From JAUIET01 sp039111475 (lineage in GTDB: Bacteria; Pseudomonadota; Gammaproteobacteria; Pseudomonadales; JAUIET01), in the NCBI GenBank assembly GCA_039111475.1, contig JBCCIP010000018.1, positions 44,855 to 108,854 on the forward strand: 64,000 bases of DNA, written 5' to 3'. Within the stretch, counting starts at the first letter, position 1. Each line of letters opens with the position of its first letter. Of this stretch, positions 1 to 8,374 are shown one piece after another. A program made the translations under genes and the position numbers. A model generated the notes under the pieces. The model was not told where the DNA came from, searched no databases, and saw only the letters and a list, made by a program, of their open reading frames with translations.

Positions 1-533
1 TCGGGGTGAGTACTGAACAGTATTGCCTGCTCCAGTGAATCAACGCGGCTGACCGCCAGCGGCTGATCCAACACAAGCTGTTCTCGAAAGAACCAGGCTT
101 GCGGTTCATTGTGTTGCAACAATCCAACAAACGTTTCATTTAGATAGGGCTGGTGCATGACACCTAATAGCGGTTGGTCTTTATAAACTAACGCTAACAA
201 AACGCCCCAGGCAGGCACGCCAGAGATAAAAGAGCGTGTTCCGTCAATGGGGTCAATCAACCAGCGAAAATGGTTTCCCTCTCTACCGACAAGTGGATCA
301 AATTCTTCACCCAGAATAGCGTGCTCTGGGAAGCGCTCTTCAATAAGCTCGCGAAGGCGACGCTCTACCGCTTTGTCAGCCTCGGTAACGGGATCAAATT
401 TTCCAGCCGCAGCTTTGTTGTTTACGTTCAGGCTGGTACGAAAATACTTCAGGCTCTCTTTGCCCGCCAATTGCACTGCAGAATAAACAAAGCGGAACAT
501 TTCATCGACGGTATTTGTTGGTAATGGATTCAC
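1..533 (-). CDS. hisN: Inositol-monophosphatase-family phosphatase, probably histidinol-phosphatase (partial)
   Basis: This gene runs off the left edge, so its C-terminus is missing. The visible part carries the family's metal-binding signatures GEEF and WLIDPIDGTRSF. The stretch after DGT reads SFISGVPAWGVLLAL, which is closer to HisN-type histidinol-phosphatases, the penultimate step of histidine synthesis, than to SuhB. That subfamily call is inference. The start is uncertain. A GTG at 533 gives the full N-terminal helix, beginning VNPLPTNTVDEMF, and an in-frame ATG at 500 gives a shorter protein. Neither has a strong ribosome-binding site. hisC is also in this window, at 31.8 kb, but not linked to it. 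Alternatives are a CysQ- or SuhB-type phosphatase. Confidence 0.8.
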   Translation of the reverse strand, partial: MNPLPTNTVDEMFRFVYSAVQLAGKESLKYFRTSLNVNNKAAAGKFDPVTEADKAVERRLRELIEERFPEHAILGEEFDPLVGREGNHFRWLIDPIDGTRSFISGVPAWGVLLALVYKDQPLLGVMHQPYLNETFVGLLQHNEPQAWFFREQLVLDQPLAVSRVDSLEQAILFSTHP

Positions 534-609
534 GCCGCGCCTGAATAACTCATGGATCAAGAAACGCTATACTAGCGCATAATAAGAACTGAGCAATGAG
601 AAGCAATCC

Positions 610-1923
610 ATGTTGAGCTTGGCCGGATTAATAATCGCGCTGTTACTGTTGATGTGGGTGACGCTGCGTGGCGCAAATCCATTGGTTGCCGCACCTGCCT
701 GCGCAATAATTGTCGCTGTAACGGGAGGCCTGGATTTTTTCCCGACTCTTGGCGGCAGCACGCAGCAGGCCAACTACGTCGAATCCTATATGCAGGGCTT
801 CACTGCGTTTATCAGCGCCTGGTTTTTCATGTTCCTGCTGGGCAGTATATTTGGGAAGCTTATGGAAGACAGCGGTGCAGCCGCGAGTGTTGCGCATTGG
901 ATATTGGCCAAGTTTGGGTCTCAACACGCCCCGCTGGCGGTAGTTTTAGCCTGCGCAATTCTCACTTACGGCGGTGTCAGCGTATTTATCGTCGCCTTCT
1001 CGGTGTATCCGGTTGCTGTCGGCCTGTTTAACGAGGCCAACTTGCCACGGCGATTTATTCCAGGCTGCCTTGCATTTGGTTCCGCTACATTCACCATGAC
1101 CTCAGCGGGCTCTCCTGAAATTCAGAACTGGATACCCATTGAGTTTCTTGGCACCTCACCCTATGCAGCGTGGCAAGAAAGCCTAGTGGTAGCCATAATA
1201 ATGGCCGGACTGGGCTATGTTTTGCTGAACCGTATGGTGGGTAATGCAGTGGCCGCAGGTGAACATTTCATAGCTCGCGACGACGACCCGCGAGCGGATA
1301 CGTCAAACTTGCCTAACCCTATGATTTCCATGCTTCCGCTGCTCGCCGTGTTGGGCTTCAGCTTTGGCTTTCATCAAACGCTGGGCAAGTACGCACTGGT
1401 CATCGCCCTTGGCGCAGGCTGCTTGCTAACCTGGACCTTGAATATAAAGACCTTGAAAGCGCCCGGAGTAGCGCTGGGAATCGGTGCTATGGGTGCGCTG
1501 GTTGCGATTGGCAATACCGCCGCGGTGGTTGGCTTTGGCACAGTAGCGAAAGCCTCACCAGCATTTGATCTGGCGGTTGGTTGGTTAACCAGTCTGCCAG
1601 GCAATGAGCTTATCGGAGCGTCCATAGCGGTTACCGTTATTTGCGCTCTAACGGGATCTGCATCAGGAGGTCAATCCATCGCGCTGCCGGCGGTGGCGCC
1701 GCATTATCTGGAACAAGGTGTGGATCCTGACGAGTTGCATCGCATGGTTGCTATCGCCTCAGGAGGACTGGACTCGCTGCCTCACAATGGCTATGTAGTA
1801 ACGACCATTCGGGCAATTTGCGGCGAGAATTATCAGAACGCCTATCCGCCTGTAGCGATTCTCACCGTATTGGTACCCCTGTTAGGGATGGCGATCGCTT
1901 TGACACTGTTTACCATATTTTAG
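610..1923 (+). CDS. GntP-family permease
   Basis: A 437-residue polytopic inner-membrane protein with about a dozen hydrophobic segments. The N-terminal segment is followed by a long glycine/alanine-rich transport core, with SAGSPEIQNWIP in the first half and GSASGGQSIALP in the second, an arrangement typical of the GntP gluconate:proton symporter family. Family members carry gluconate, related sugar acids or hydroxy acids. The substrate here cannot be read from sequence. It is transcribed away from the phosphatase at the left edge and has no sugar-acid enzymes beside it. The ATG at 610 is preceded by only a weak purine stretch. The family call is firm and the substrate unknown. Confidence 0.85.
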   Translation: MLSLAGLIIALLLLMWVTLRGANPLVAAPACAIIVAVTGGLDFFPTLGGSTQQANYVESYMQGFTAFISAWFFMFLLGSIFGKLMEDSGAAASVAHWILAKFGSQHAPLAVVLACAILTYGGVSVFIVAFSVYPVAVGLFNEANLPRRFIPGCLAFGSATFTMTSAGSPEIQNWIPIEFLGTSPYAAWQESLVVAIIMAGLGYVLLNRMVGNAVAAGEHFIARDDDPRADTSNLPNPMISMLPLLAVLGFSFGFHQTLGKYALVIALGAGCLLTWTLNIKTLKAPGVALGIGAMGALVAIGNTAAVVGFGTVAKASPAFDLAVGWLTSLPGNELIGASIAVTVICALTGSASGGQSIALPAVAPHYLEQGVDPDELHRMVAIASGGLDSLPHNGYVVTTIRAICGENYQNAYPPVAILTVLVPLLGMAIALTLFTIF

Positions 1924-1930
1924 CGAGTTC

Positions 1931-1957
1931 CTGTCCAGAGATAGCGTTTCTAGACAG
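1931..1957. terminator. Possible bidirectional hairpin between convergent genes
   Basis: An imperfect inverted repeat, CTGTC at 1931-1935 with GACAG at 1953-1957, continues inward as AGA/TCT after one mismatch and leaves a loop of about 9 bases. It lies between the stops of the converging permease and tusA genes, so it could end transcription in both directions. There is no clear T-run, so the call is weak. Confidence 0.3.
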
Positions 1958-1960
1958 TGA

Positions 1961-2206
1961 CTATTCAGCCAGATTCTTGCGCACCCAATACAAATAATGC
2001 TCATTTTGCTTTCTGTCCGCCACCAGATCATGACCCAAAAACTCGCAGAACTTTGGGATATCTCTTTGGGTAGATGGGTCAGTGGCGATTACTTTAATTA
2101 CCTCGCCATGCTCTGCGTCGCGTATGCTGTTGTGCAAAAGCATCACTGGTTCCGGACACAACAGGCCTGTTGTGTCCAATACATGATCTGCTGATTGCTG
2201 GTTCAC
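1961..2206 (-). CDS. tusA: TusA-family sulfurtransferase
   Basis: An 81-residue cytoplasmic sulfur carrier. The family motif CPEP lies near residue 17, after the strand LDTTGLLCPEP, and Cys17 is the expected persulfide-bearing residue. The helix and sheet that follow (EVIKVIATDPSTQRDIPKFC) match the TusA fold along the whole length. TusA relays sulfur from IscS toward tRNA 2-thiouridine synthesis. The start is a GTG at 2206 that overlaps the TGA of the upstream yheU-like gene (GTGA), so the two are probably translationally coupled. No other tus genes are in the window. Confidence 0.9.
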   Translation of the reverse strand: MNQQSADHVLDTTGLLCPEPVMLLHNSIRDAEHGEVIKVIATDPSTQRDIPKFCEFLGHDLVADRKQNEHYLYWVRKNLAE

Positions 2207-2448
2207 GGTTGATCCCGCCCAGCTGTCGTTTGCGGCAGCAAGTCGTCACTGGACACCAGGTTGCAGCTATCGGTGGCGGCATCAAATACCACGATTACAC
2301 CGCCGCTCGCCAGCTGGCGCTGCACATGGGCGCATTTTTGTTCAAAACTGAACTCTTGTTGCCCGTAGTCGGTGCCTTCACGACTGACGAACTCTTCAAT
2401 TAGCCCTAGCACGGCCTCTGCCGATAAACGATCTGTGGGTATAATCAA
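2203..2448 (-). CDS. YheU family protein (UPF0270)
   Basis: A small protein of unknown biochemical role. The core LIEEFVSREGTDYG followed by EFSFEQKCAHVQRQL is characteristic of the YheU/UPF0270 family, usually about 70 to 80 residues. I chose a TTG start at 2448 because it gives the N-terminus MIIPTDRLS, which fits the family's usual MIIP opening. An ATG at 2487 is also in frame but adds 13 residues not expected in the family and would overlap the divergent gcvR-like gene. No strong ribosome-binding site decides between them. Its stop overlaps the GTG start of tusA. Confidence 0.8.
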   Translation of the reverse strand: MIIPTDRLSAEAVLGLIEEFVSREGTDYGQQEFSFEQKCAHVQRQLASGGVIVVFDAATDSCNLVSSDDLLPQTTAGRDQP

Positions 2449-2475
2449 AACAATAATATGAACGAGGTAAGATTG

Positions 2476-2991
2476 ATGCGATCGCATATTGTATTTACAT
2501 TCATGGCGCCAGACAAACCTGGACTGCTGGAAACCTTATCCGGCGCGGTCAGTCAGCACAGTGGTAGTTGGCTAGAAAGCAAGTTGGCGCGCTTGGGTGG
2601 TCAGTTTACCGGCATCGTGCGGGCCGCTGTGCCAGCCGACAAAGGGGCGGCTCTCAAATCTGAGCTTAAAGGGCTGCAAGACGAAGACTTTGTTATCACG
2701 TTGCACGATGAGGCATCAGCTGGCGCAGAAAAGGAGCGCAGCATGCGAAGCGTAGACGTTCTAGGCAATGACAGACCCGGCATAGTGCACGAACTGTCAC
2801 GCGCATTCAGCAAGTGGGATATAAATGTGGAACAGCTGAACAGCGAAATTCGAAGCGCACCTATGAGCGCCGAACGATTATTCGATGCGGAAGTGGATAT
2901 TGCTGTACCATCTGACTTGGACGCGGAACAGTTTGAAGACGAACTGGAGCAAATCGCTAATGAGCTGGACCTGGATATTAGTCTGAAATAA
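2476..2991 (+). CDS. gcvR: Glycine cleavage system repressor-like ACT protein
   Basis: A 171-residue protein with two ACT domains. The first begins HIVFTFMAPDKPGLLETLSG and the second begins around VDVLGNDRPGIVHELSRAF. Both carry the DxPG turn that binds small ligands in ACT folds. GcvR acts with GcvA in enterobacteria to repress the glycine cleavage operon. Many gammaproteobacteria carry GcvR-like proteins of less certain role. I prefer ATG 2476, preceded by GAGG at 2463-2466, over an in-frame ATG at 2458. It is divergent from yheU-tusA. The family call is good; the exact regulatory target is not shown by the neighbours. Confidence 0.8.
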   Translation: MRSHIVFTFMAPDKPGLLETLSGAVSQHSGSWLESKLARLGGQFTGIVRAAVPADKGAALKSELKGLQDEDFVITLHDEASAGAEKERSMRSVDVLGNDRPGIVHELSRAFSKWDINVEQLNSEIRSAPMSAERLFDAEVDIAVPSDLDAEQFEDELEQIANELDLDISLK

Positions 2992-3000
2992 GCCGTACAG

Positions 3001-3222
3001 CTACTTACGCAAGCCCCTGATAAATATAAGCAAGCCCGCCAATAAGGCGCCGAGAACAGCTGTAGCAGCGATCATCAACAAACACAGCAAAAAAAACTGG
3101 AACTGCTCTTCTGGGTCAGCACCCCATGTTTTAATCGCAGAACCCACCAGCACAACCGTTGCAACAACCGCAAGTATCAATGTTTTGGCTAGCCGCCAAC
3201 GGCGCCGCGCCTTGCTCACCAT
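3001..3222 (-). CDS. Small two-helix membrane protein, unknown
   Basis: A 73-residue protein I do not recognise. It has a basic N-terminus (MVSKARRRWRLAK), then two hydrophobic segments, roughly residues 12-28 and 42-68, so it is probably an inner-membrane hairpin with both ends cytoplasmic. Its start codon lies 3 bases after the stop of the upstream unknown gene, so the two are very likely co-transcribed and may act together. It converges with gcvR, leaving only about 9 bases between stops. No function can be assigned. Confidence 0.6.
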   Translation of the reverse strand: MVSKARRRWRLAKTLILAVVATVVLVGSAIKTWGADPEEQFQFFLLCLLMIAATAVLGALLAGLLIFIRGLRK

Positions 3223-3225
3223 GGC

Positions 3226-3699
3226 TCAGGCGTTGTCCAGCTGACGGAAAAAGCCTTTGTCTTTGGTCCATTCGCAACGCATCTCAAATTCGTGCGAGCC
3301 CGGCAAATGACACTCATCGGCGGTTTCCCAAATGTGGGTATGGGTTCCGGAATAAGGGGTTTCAAGGTGGACAACGGCGCTTACCCAGTACATTTTGCCC
3401 AGCATGTCTTCAAAGGCTTCCAGCCAGTGTTCCCATTCGTACTCAACACCGGGATACGGTGCGCCAAAGTGCATCAACGCAGAGTAGTAACCACCCGCAT
3501 TAATACTGCTGTTTGGAATAGAGAACATATCGCGATATAGCAAGGTGCACGCGTTGAATTCGGGTAAGTCCAGCAATACCCTTCGATTGCTGATCAACCG
3601 GTCTTGGGTATCTACCGATGGCGCAAGCATGACCTCGTCACGGACGAAGCCGTATACGGTGGTTTCATTTTCGCTAATCGGCGCAAGCATACTTAACAT
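3226..3699 (-). CDS. Conserved-looking hypothetical protein
   Basis: A 157-residue soluble protein of unknown function, rich in aromatic and acidic residues. Notable segments are GGYYSALMHFGAPYP and YEWEHWLEAFEDMLGK in the middle, and a His/Cys-rich stretch HTHIWETADECHLPGSHEF toward the C-terminus that could bind a metal. The metal idea is speculation. There is no signal peptide or membrane segment. It sits directly upstream of the small membrane protein with a 3-base gap, and its start (ATG 3699, or ATG 3690 in frame) lies close to the 3' end of aroC, which is on the same strand. Confidence 0.6.
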   Translation of the reverse strand: MLSMLAPISENETTVYGFVRDEVMLAPSVDTQDRLISNRRVLLDLPEFNACTLLYRDMFSIPNSSINAGGYYSALMHFGAPYPGVEYEWEHWLEAFEDMLGKMYWVSAVVHLETPYSGTHTHIWETADECHLPGSHEFEMRCEWTKDKGFFRQLDNA

Positions 3700-3832
3700 T
3701 ATTACTGAACGAATTCTTCAGAGGGGATTAAAACAAGTTCAAGCGGGCAAGCCAATGTGAAGACTGAATATTGCCAAAGACGAGTCATTCAAAAGGAACG
3801 TTGTGGCATTTTCTTTGCGTATGCAGCAAGCT

Positions 3833-4903
3833 TTAACGCGCAACGCCAGAATTTTGACCTCTGTCTCGCAAAGCATGGTCCAGCAATACAATTGCCAGCA
3901 TGGCTTCGGCGATGGGTGTGGCTCGAATACCAACGCAGGGGTCATGTCGTCCAGTGGTTACTACCTCCACTTCATTGCCCTCTTTATCAATACTCTGGCC
4001 CGCCTGGCGAATACTGGAGGTAGGCTTGAGTGAGAGATGCGCAACAATGTCCTGACCACTACTGATGCCACCCAGGGTGCCGCCAGAGTTGTTGCTTAGA
4101 AACCCGGAGCTGCTAATTTCGTCGCGGTGTTCGCTGCCCTTCTGCTCAACGACCGCGCAGCCTGAACCTAGCTCTACGGCACGAACAGCATTAATGCTCA
4201 TCAACGCGTAGGCGATTTCGGCGTCCAGCTTATCAAACACAGGCTCACCCCAGCCAACCGGCACACCGGTTGCCATGACCGATATTTTTGCGCCAATGGA
4301 ATCCCCTTCTTTGTTGAGCTTGGCCATGTACTGTTCCATTTCTGGCACGAGCGTTGGGTCGGGACAAAAAAATGGATTGTCTTCTATTGTTGCAAGGTCA
4401 ATGTTTTGAATCTTCAGCGGTCCCAGCTGTGACAGAAACCCAAAAATTCTGACACCAAATTTGGAGTGCAAATATTTCTTGGCAATGGCACCTGCAGCCA
4501 CTCGCATTGACGTTTCTCTGGCCGACGCACGGCCGCCGCCACGATAATCGCGAATACCGTATTTTTTCTGGTACGTTAGGTCAGCGTGCGCTGGGCGAAA
4601 ACTGTCTTTTATATTGCTGTAATCTTTTGAACGTTGATCAGTATTGCGAATAAGCAAACCAATTGGGGTTCCGGTCGTTTTACCCTCAAACACACCAGAC
4701 AAAATTTCGACTTCGTCTGCTTCCTTACGCTGGGTTGTATAGCGCGATGTTCCAGGCTTACGCCGGTCCAGATCACGCTGCAAATCAGCAACGTCTATCG
4801 CCAGCCCCGGCGGACACCCATCAACCACGCAGCCCAACGCAGGACCATGGCTCTCACCATAGGTTGTGACAGTAAACAGCTTGCCTATCGTATTACCGGC
4901 CAT
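3833..4903 (-). CDS. aroC: Chorismate synthase
   Basis: A 356-residue protein matching chorismate synthase over its full length. It converts EPSP to chorismate with reduced FMN, the last common step to aromatic amino acids and folate. Visible signatures include TTYGESHGPALGCVVDGCPPG at the N-terminus (first part of the FMN-binding region), RPAHADLTYQKKYG, the GGGRASARET glycine/arginine loop, and GGISSGQDI toward the C-terminus. The ATG at 4903 gives the standard beginning MAGNTIGKLF. It follows prmB on the same strand with a 66-base gap, an arrangement common in gammaproteobacteria. Confidence 0.97.
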   Translation of the reverse strand: MAGNTIGKLFTVTTYGESHGPALGCVVDGCPPGLAIDVADLQRDLDRRKPGTSRYTTQRKEADEVEILSGVFEGKTTGTPIGLLIRNTDQRSKDYSNIKDSFRPAHADLTYQKKYGIRDYRGGGRASARETSMRVAAGAIAKKYLHSKFGVRIFGFLSQLGPLKIQNIDLATIEDNPFFCPDPTLVPEMEQYMAKLNKEGDSIGAKISVMATGVPVGWGEPVFDKLDAEIAYALMSINAVRAVELGSGCAVVEQKGSEHRDEISSSGFLSNNSGGTLGGISSGQDIVAHLSLKPTSSIRQAGQSIDKEGNEVEVVTTGRHDPCVGIRATPIAEAMLAIVLLDHALRDRGQNSGVAR

Positions 4904-4969
4904 AAACGTTCAGATCAACAAAAATGTGCGAGAATTATACGCGCTTGTAAGCAACTTAATGGCATGCGG

Positions 4970-5878
4970 TTAAAAATGTTTTTCCAGCTCGCTTTTGTCA
5001 AGACAAAACACACCGTGCCCGCCGCGCTCGAATTCCAGCCAATTGAAAGGAATTGCGGGGTAGTTGGCTTCTAGTGCCGGCTGACTATTGCCAACCTCAA
5101 CAATCAATACACCTCCGTTATTAAGTTTTTGCGCCGCATAACGCAGAATACGATGCACGATATCCAGCCCATCATCTCCGGCTGCCAATGCCATTTCTGG
5201 CTCGTGCCGATACTCAGCCGGCATACTGCCAAAATCGTCTGCATCGACATAAGGCGGGTTACTGACAATAACGTCATATGTTTCATTATCGGGTAGCGCG
5301 GAAAACAAGTCAGAGTGATAGATTTCAATACGTGACTGCAAGTGATGTTCGCCAACGTTAATCGCAGCCAGTTCCAATGCGGCTTCACTTAAATCGGCTA
5401 ACACTACTTTGGCCTCAGGTAGATAATGTGCCGCTGCAATACCTATACAACCTCCTCCGCTGCAAAGATCGAGTACGCTGCCAATGTCGTTTGCGACCTT
5501 CCAGGGCTCGAAGCCACGCTCTATCAATTCTGCGATTGGTGAACGTGGAATAAGAGCGCGCTCATCGGCTTTGAATCTCAGCCCGGCAAACCACGCTTCG
5601 CCGTTTAAATACGCCGCTGGAATACGCTCCTTGATTCGCGTAGCAAGCACTACTGTCAACAATTTGCGTTCTTCAGACGTCAGCCGGGCATCAAGAATTT
5701 CCCTGCCTGTTTCCATTGGAAGATGCAAGGCGTGCATAACGAGTTGCACAGACTCATCCCAGGCGTTGTCCGTACCATGACCAAAATACAATCTATTCTC
5801 GTTGAATCGTGAGGTTCCCCAGCGGATAAAATCCCTGATTGTATGCAGTTCCTTGCTGGCAACGTCTAAATCATTCAT
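4970..5878 (-). CDS. prmB: 50S ribosomal protein L3 N5-glutamine methyltransferase
   Basis: A 302-residue SAM-dependent methyltransferase of the HemK/PrmB group. The SAM-binding loop is VLDLCSGGGCIGIAAA and the catalytic motif NPPYVD, which positions the glutamine amide, is intact. The N-terminal helical domain (TIRDFIRWGTSRFNE) and the RIPAAYLNGEAWFAGLRF segment are typical of PrmB, which modifies ribosomal protein L3, rather than of PrmC. The ATG at 5878 is preferred to a TTG at 5881 immediately before it. It is divergent from folE and followed by aroC. Confidence 0.93.
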   Translation of the reverse strand: MNDLDVASKELHTIRDFIRWGTSRFNENRLYFGHGTDNAWDESVQLVMHALHLPMETGREILDARLTSEERKLLTVVLATRIKERIPAAYLNGEAWFAGLRFKADERALIPRSPIAELIERGFEPWKVANDIGSVLDLCSGGGCIGIAAAHYLPEAKVVLADLSEAALELAAINVGEHHLQSRIEIYHSDLFSALPDNETYDVIVSNPPYVDADDFGSMPAEYRHEPEMALAAGDDGLDIVHRILRYAAQKLNNGGVLIVEVGNSQPALEANYPAIPFNWLEFERGGHGVFCLDKSELEKHF

Positions 5879-6000
5879 CAAGCTCGATCCTTATTCGCCA
5901 GTGTCGCAGCTGGATAACGCGAGCTGCAGGCGATGTCTGCATTAGCGAAATAGGTCTGATATTATGCCAGCCGAACATCAAGCGGTACGGAAATATTGTC

Positions 6001-6543
6001 ATGAAAGAAGCCTATGAGAGCATTATCAGCGCTGTCGGAGAAGATCTAGACAGACCAGGCTTGCAAGACACACCCATTCGAGCGGCCAAAGCAATGCAGT
6101 TTTTATGCAACGGCTATGACAAAACCGTGGATGAGGTTGTAAACGATGCCTTGTTTCCGTCTGACTGCAATGAGATTGTGCTGGTCAAGGACATTGAGCT
6201 TTACTCTTTATGTGAACATCATCTACTGCCATTTATTGGCAGATGTCACGTTGGCTACCTGCCTCAGGGTAAAGTCATTGGCCTGTCAAAGATTGCACGG
6301 ATTGTTGACATGTTCGCGCGCCGATTACAGATTCAAGAAAACCTGACTCTGCAAATAGCAGAAACCATTCGTGACGTGACAAACGCGGCCGGTGTTGGCG
6401 TTATCGTTGAAGCCAAGCACATGTGCATGATGATGCGCGGTGTTGAAAAGCAAAACTCAGCGATGAAAACATCAGCCATGCTCGGCAGCTTCCGTTCCAG
6501 TGAAGTCACCCGCATGGAATTTCTCTCTCTGGTTAAAGGCTAG
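6001..6543 (+). CDS. folE: GTP cyclohydrolase I
   Basis: A 180-residue enzyme that turns GTP into 7,8-dihydroneopterin triphosphate, the first step of tetrahydrofolate synthesis. The zinc ligands are visible as Cys71 and His74 in CEHHLLPF and Cys142 in HMCMMMRGV. The substrate-binding stretch VGYLPQGKVIGLSKIARIVD is also intact. The length fits the short bacterial FolE type. I use ATG 6001. The frame stays open upstream to 5839, but that extension overlaps the divergent prmB start and does not resemble the family. The ribosome-binding site is weak. Confidence 0.95.
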   Translation: MKEAYESIISAVGEDLDRPGLQDTPIRAAKAMQFLCNGYDKTVDEVVNDALFPSDCNEIVLVKDIELYSLCEHHLLPFIGRCHVGYLPQGKVIGLSKIARIVDMFARRLQIQENLTLQIAETIRDVTNAAGVGVIVEAKHMCMMMRGVEKQNSAMKTSAMLGSFRSSEVTRMEFLSLVKG

Positions 6544-6548
6544 TGCTG

Positions 6549-7466
6549 TTAATCAATTAGTAACAGTTCCAGTCTGTCCAGACCGGAGCTGGGGGCTGAG
6601 TTGGCACCAGGCGCCAATGGCCCAAGCCCATGAGCCCGAATAAGCTCTGAATCCGCGCCCTGCTCGATAAGCCAACGACGAAATAAAGCAGCAGACTCCA
6701 TCGACCGGCTCTTTAACTCACTGATATCGGCCTTTCCGTAAGCATGCCCAACCACATGCAGTGTTCTTTCGTAGCGGCCTAACCAGATAGCCAATCGATT
6801 GATGTTGGCGGACAGTTTCTCAAAGTCATTGCTATTCGCTAGCTCAAGCAAAACACGGCCATTCTGCAATTGCTCAGACCAGCTTAGCTGTCTTTGCGCC
6901 TCAGGGTCTTGCGATGCTACAACGTGGTCAATACGCGCATACACCCGTTTATTGCCGCGCTTGATCACATACAAAGAGAGCGTTTCGTTGTCTTTGCTTG
7001 CTATCAGATAGTGCTGATTAACGTCCGGCCCATAAAGGCGCTTTTCATGGTAAATGACATTTGCCCACTTATTGCTGTTACCACATGAGCGACCGGAACA
7101 GTCAAAATTTTCAACAAAGCCCGCGTCATCAATCTGTGCTCTGAAATGCTCAAACACACTCTGTGCAACAACGCGATCTGGAGCGCGGTAGGTAATACTG
7201 GTCAGCGCGCCGTACGCCCTGCGCTCACGCTCGGCTTGCCACCGGTTGTCTAATTTTCGAACCCTCGCCAGCGCGAACACGAAGTCTGAGCGTTTACTTT
7301 GCTCAAATCGTACAATCCCCGAATCACGATATCGAGCAAGAAAGCTCAGATCAGCGCCGCCATCTACATCGCTTACTATTGGCTGTGCATGGGCTGGCAC
7401 GTTAACCATGCCGAAGCAGAAACTCAGCAGTAAGGCATAAATTGTTTGTTGTCTTCGTTTGTTCAT
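6549..7466 (-). CDS. DUF4892 / OmpA-like domain envelope protein
   Basis: A 305-residue exported protein. It starts with a signal peptide (MNKRRQQTIYALLLSFCFGM, cleavage probably after AHA). The middle (residues about 30-200) has the features of DUF4892 proteins, including YRAPDRVVAQSVFEHF and a CSGRSCGNSN cysteine pair. The C-terminal 90 residues (LHVVGHAYGKADI, SMESAALFRRWLIEQGAD, AHGLGPLAP) look like an OmpA/MotB-type peptidoglycan-binding fold. Its biochemical function is unknown; a cell-wall-linked role is inferred. A GTG at 7475 would add three residues. It converges with folE, 5 bases apart. Confidence 0.75.
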   Translation of the reverse strand: MNKRRQQTIYALLLSFCFGMVNVPAHAQPIVSDVDGGADLSFLARYRDSGIVRFEQSKRSDFVFALARVRKLDNRWQAERERRAYGALTSITYRAPDRVVAQSVFEHFRAQIDDAGFVENFDCSGRSCGNSNKWANVIYHEKRLYGPDVNQHYLIASKDNETLSLYVIKRGNKRVYARIDHVVASQDPEAQRQLSWSEQLQNGRVLLELANSNDFEKLSANINRLAIWLGRYERTLHVVGHAYGKADISELKSRSMESAALFRRWLIEQGADSELIRAHGLGPLAPGANSAPSSGLDRLELLLID

Positions 7467-7483
7467 CGCATTCACGTGCGGCT

Positions 7484-8374
7484 TTACTTGGCCAAAAATT
7501 GCTTTATTCGGGGCACTATCTCATGAACTGGGTCTTCCAGGTGAAAATGGTGATTACCTTCTACTTTGATCATTTCAACGTTATTATTTTTTGCAGCAAA
7601 TTCAGCAAGATACGGGGATCTCTTCAAAAGATTTTTAGTTATAAAAAACAAGGTTGCACTGTCAAGATCCCGATACAAAATCTCGTTGTGCTCGGCGCTG
7701 AGCTTAAATGCCGACCTGCCTTTCATGCGCTCATCGTGTCGCCAAATATATCCGCCCTCTACTTCACGGCTGCCCCGAAGAAGAATTCTAATTGCCGAAC
7801 CGTGCTCAATCGGCATCAACATTTGCCGAACTTCAACGGCTTTATCAAGCGTTGGAAACGGTTTCTGCTCCAACTTCTCTGCTTTCTTCGCCAAGAAACG
7901 GCGTTCGTCGCGAACGTATTCTCGGAGATTTTTAGTCGCTTCTTCGGCCGGGCTTGGAAACGGCATAAGGGTATCAAGGGTTACCAGCTTTGCCACACGG
8001 TCAGGTGCCGCGATTGCCAGCAAGGTTGAAATCATCCCGCCGCGAGAATGCCCAATTACATTGAAAGTATCCCAGCCCAACTGGTCTGCGATCGCCAGCA
8101 AATCCACCAGATCGGACCAGATCAAATACTGGCTGCTGGACGGTCTGTGGCTGCTCAGACCTTGCCCGGATAAATCGACGGCAACCACCCTGCAAGCATC
8201 CAGCAGGGGAGCGAGTACGTCAAAGCTTGCCGCATTATCCAGCCAGCCGTGCAATGCCAATAGGGGTATGCCGTCTTCCGGACCATGTACCTTGGCGGCG
8301 TAGCACATATCGCCAACATCAAATCGGCACTCTTCGCCCACGTCATTCAAATCACTGTACATCTGCACTACCAT
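7484..8374 (-). CDS. Alpha/beta hydrolase
   Basis: A 296-residue cytoplasmic alpha/beta-hydrolase. The oxyanion-loop motif LHGWLDNAASF, the nucleophile elbow GHSRGG (Ser110) and a late histidine in EGNHHFHLEDP give a complete catalytic set. Serine hydrolases of this form act on esters, epoxides or thioesters, and the substrate cannot be read from the sequence. The start at ATG 8374 overlaps the last 23 bases of gpsA, and an in-frame ATG at 8362 is also possible, so translation is probably coupled to gpsA. The DUF4892 gene follows on the same strand. Confidence 0.85.
   Translation of the reverse strand: MVVQMYSDLNDVGEECRFDVGDMCYAAKVHGPEDGIPLLALHGWLDNAASFDVLAPLLDACRVVAVDLSGQGLSSHRPSSSQYLIWSDLVDLLAIADQLGWDTFNVIGHSRGGMISTLLAIAAPDRVAKLVTLDTLMPFPSPAEEATKNLREYVRDERRFLAKKAEKLEQKPFPTLDKAVEVRQMLMPIEHGSAIRILLRGSREVEGGYIWRHDERMKGRSAFKLSAEHNEILYRDLDSATLFFITKNLLKRSPYLAEFAAKNNNVEMIKVEGNHHFHLEDPVHEIVPRIKQFLAK

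Noticed and set aside
7442..8303. Long open frames on the plus strand (up to 245 codons) opposite the alpha/beta hydrolase gene
   Set aside because: They are antisense to a gene with a complete catalytic motif set and have no family features.
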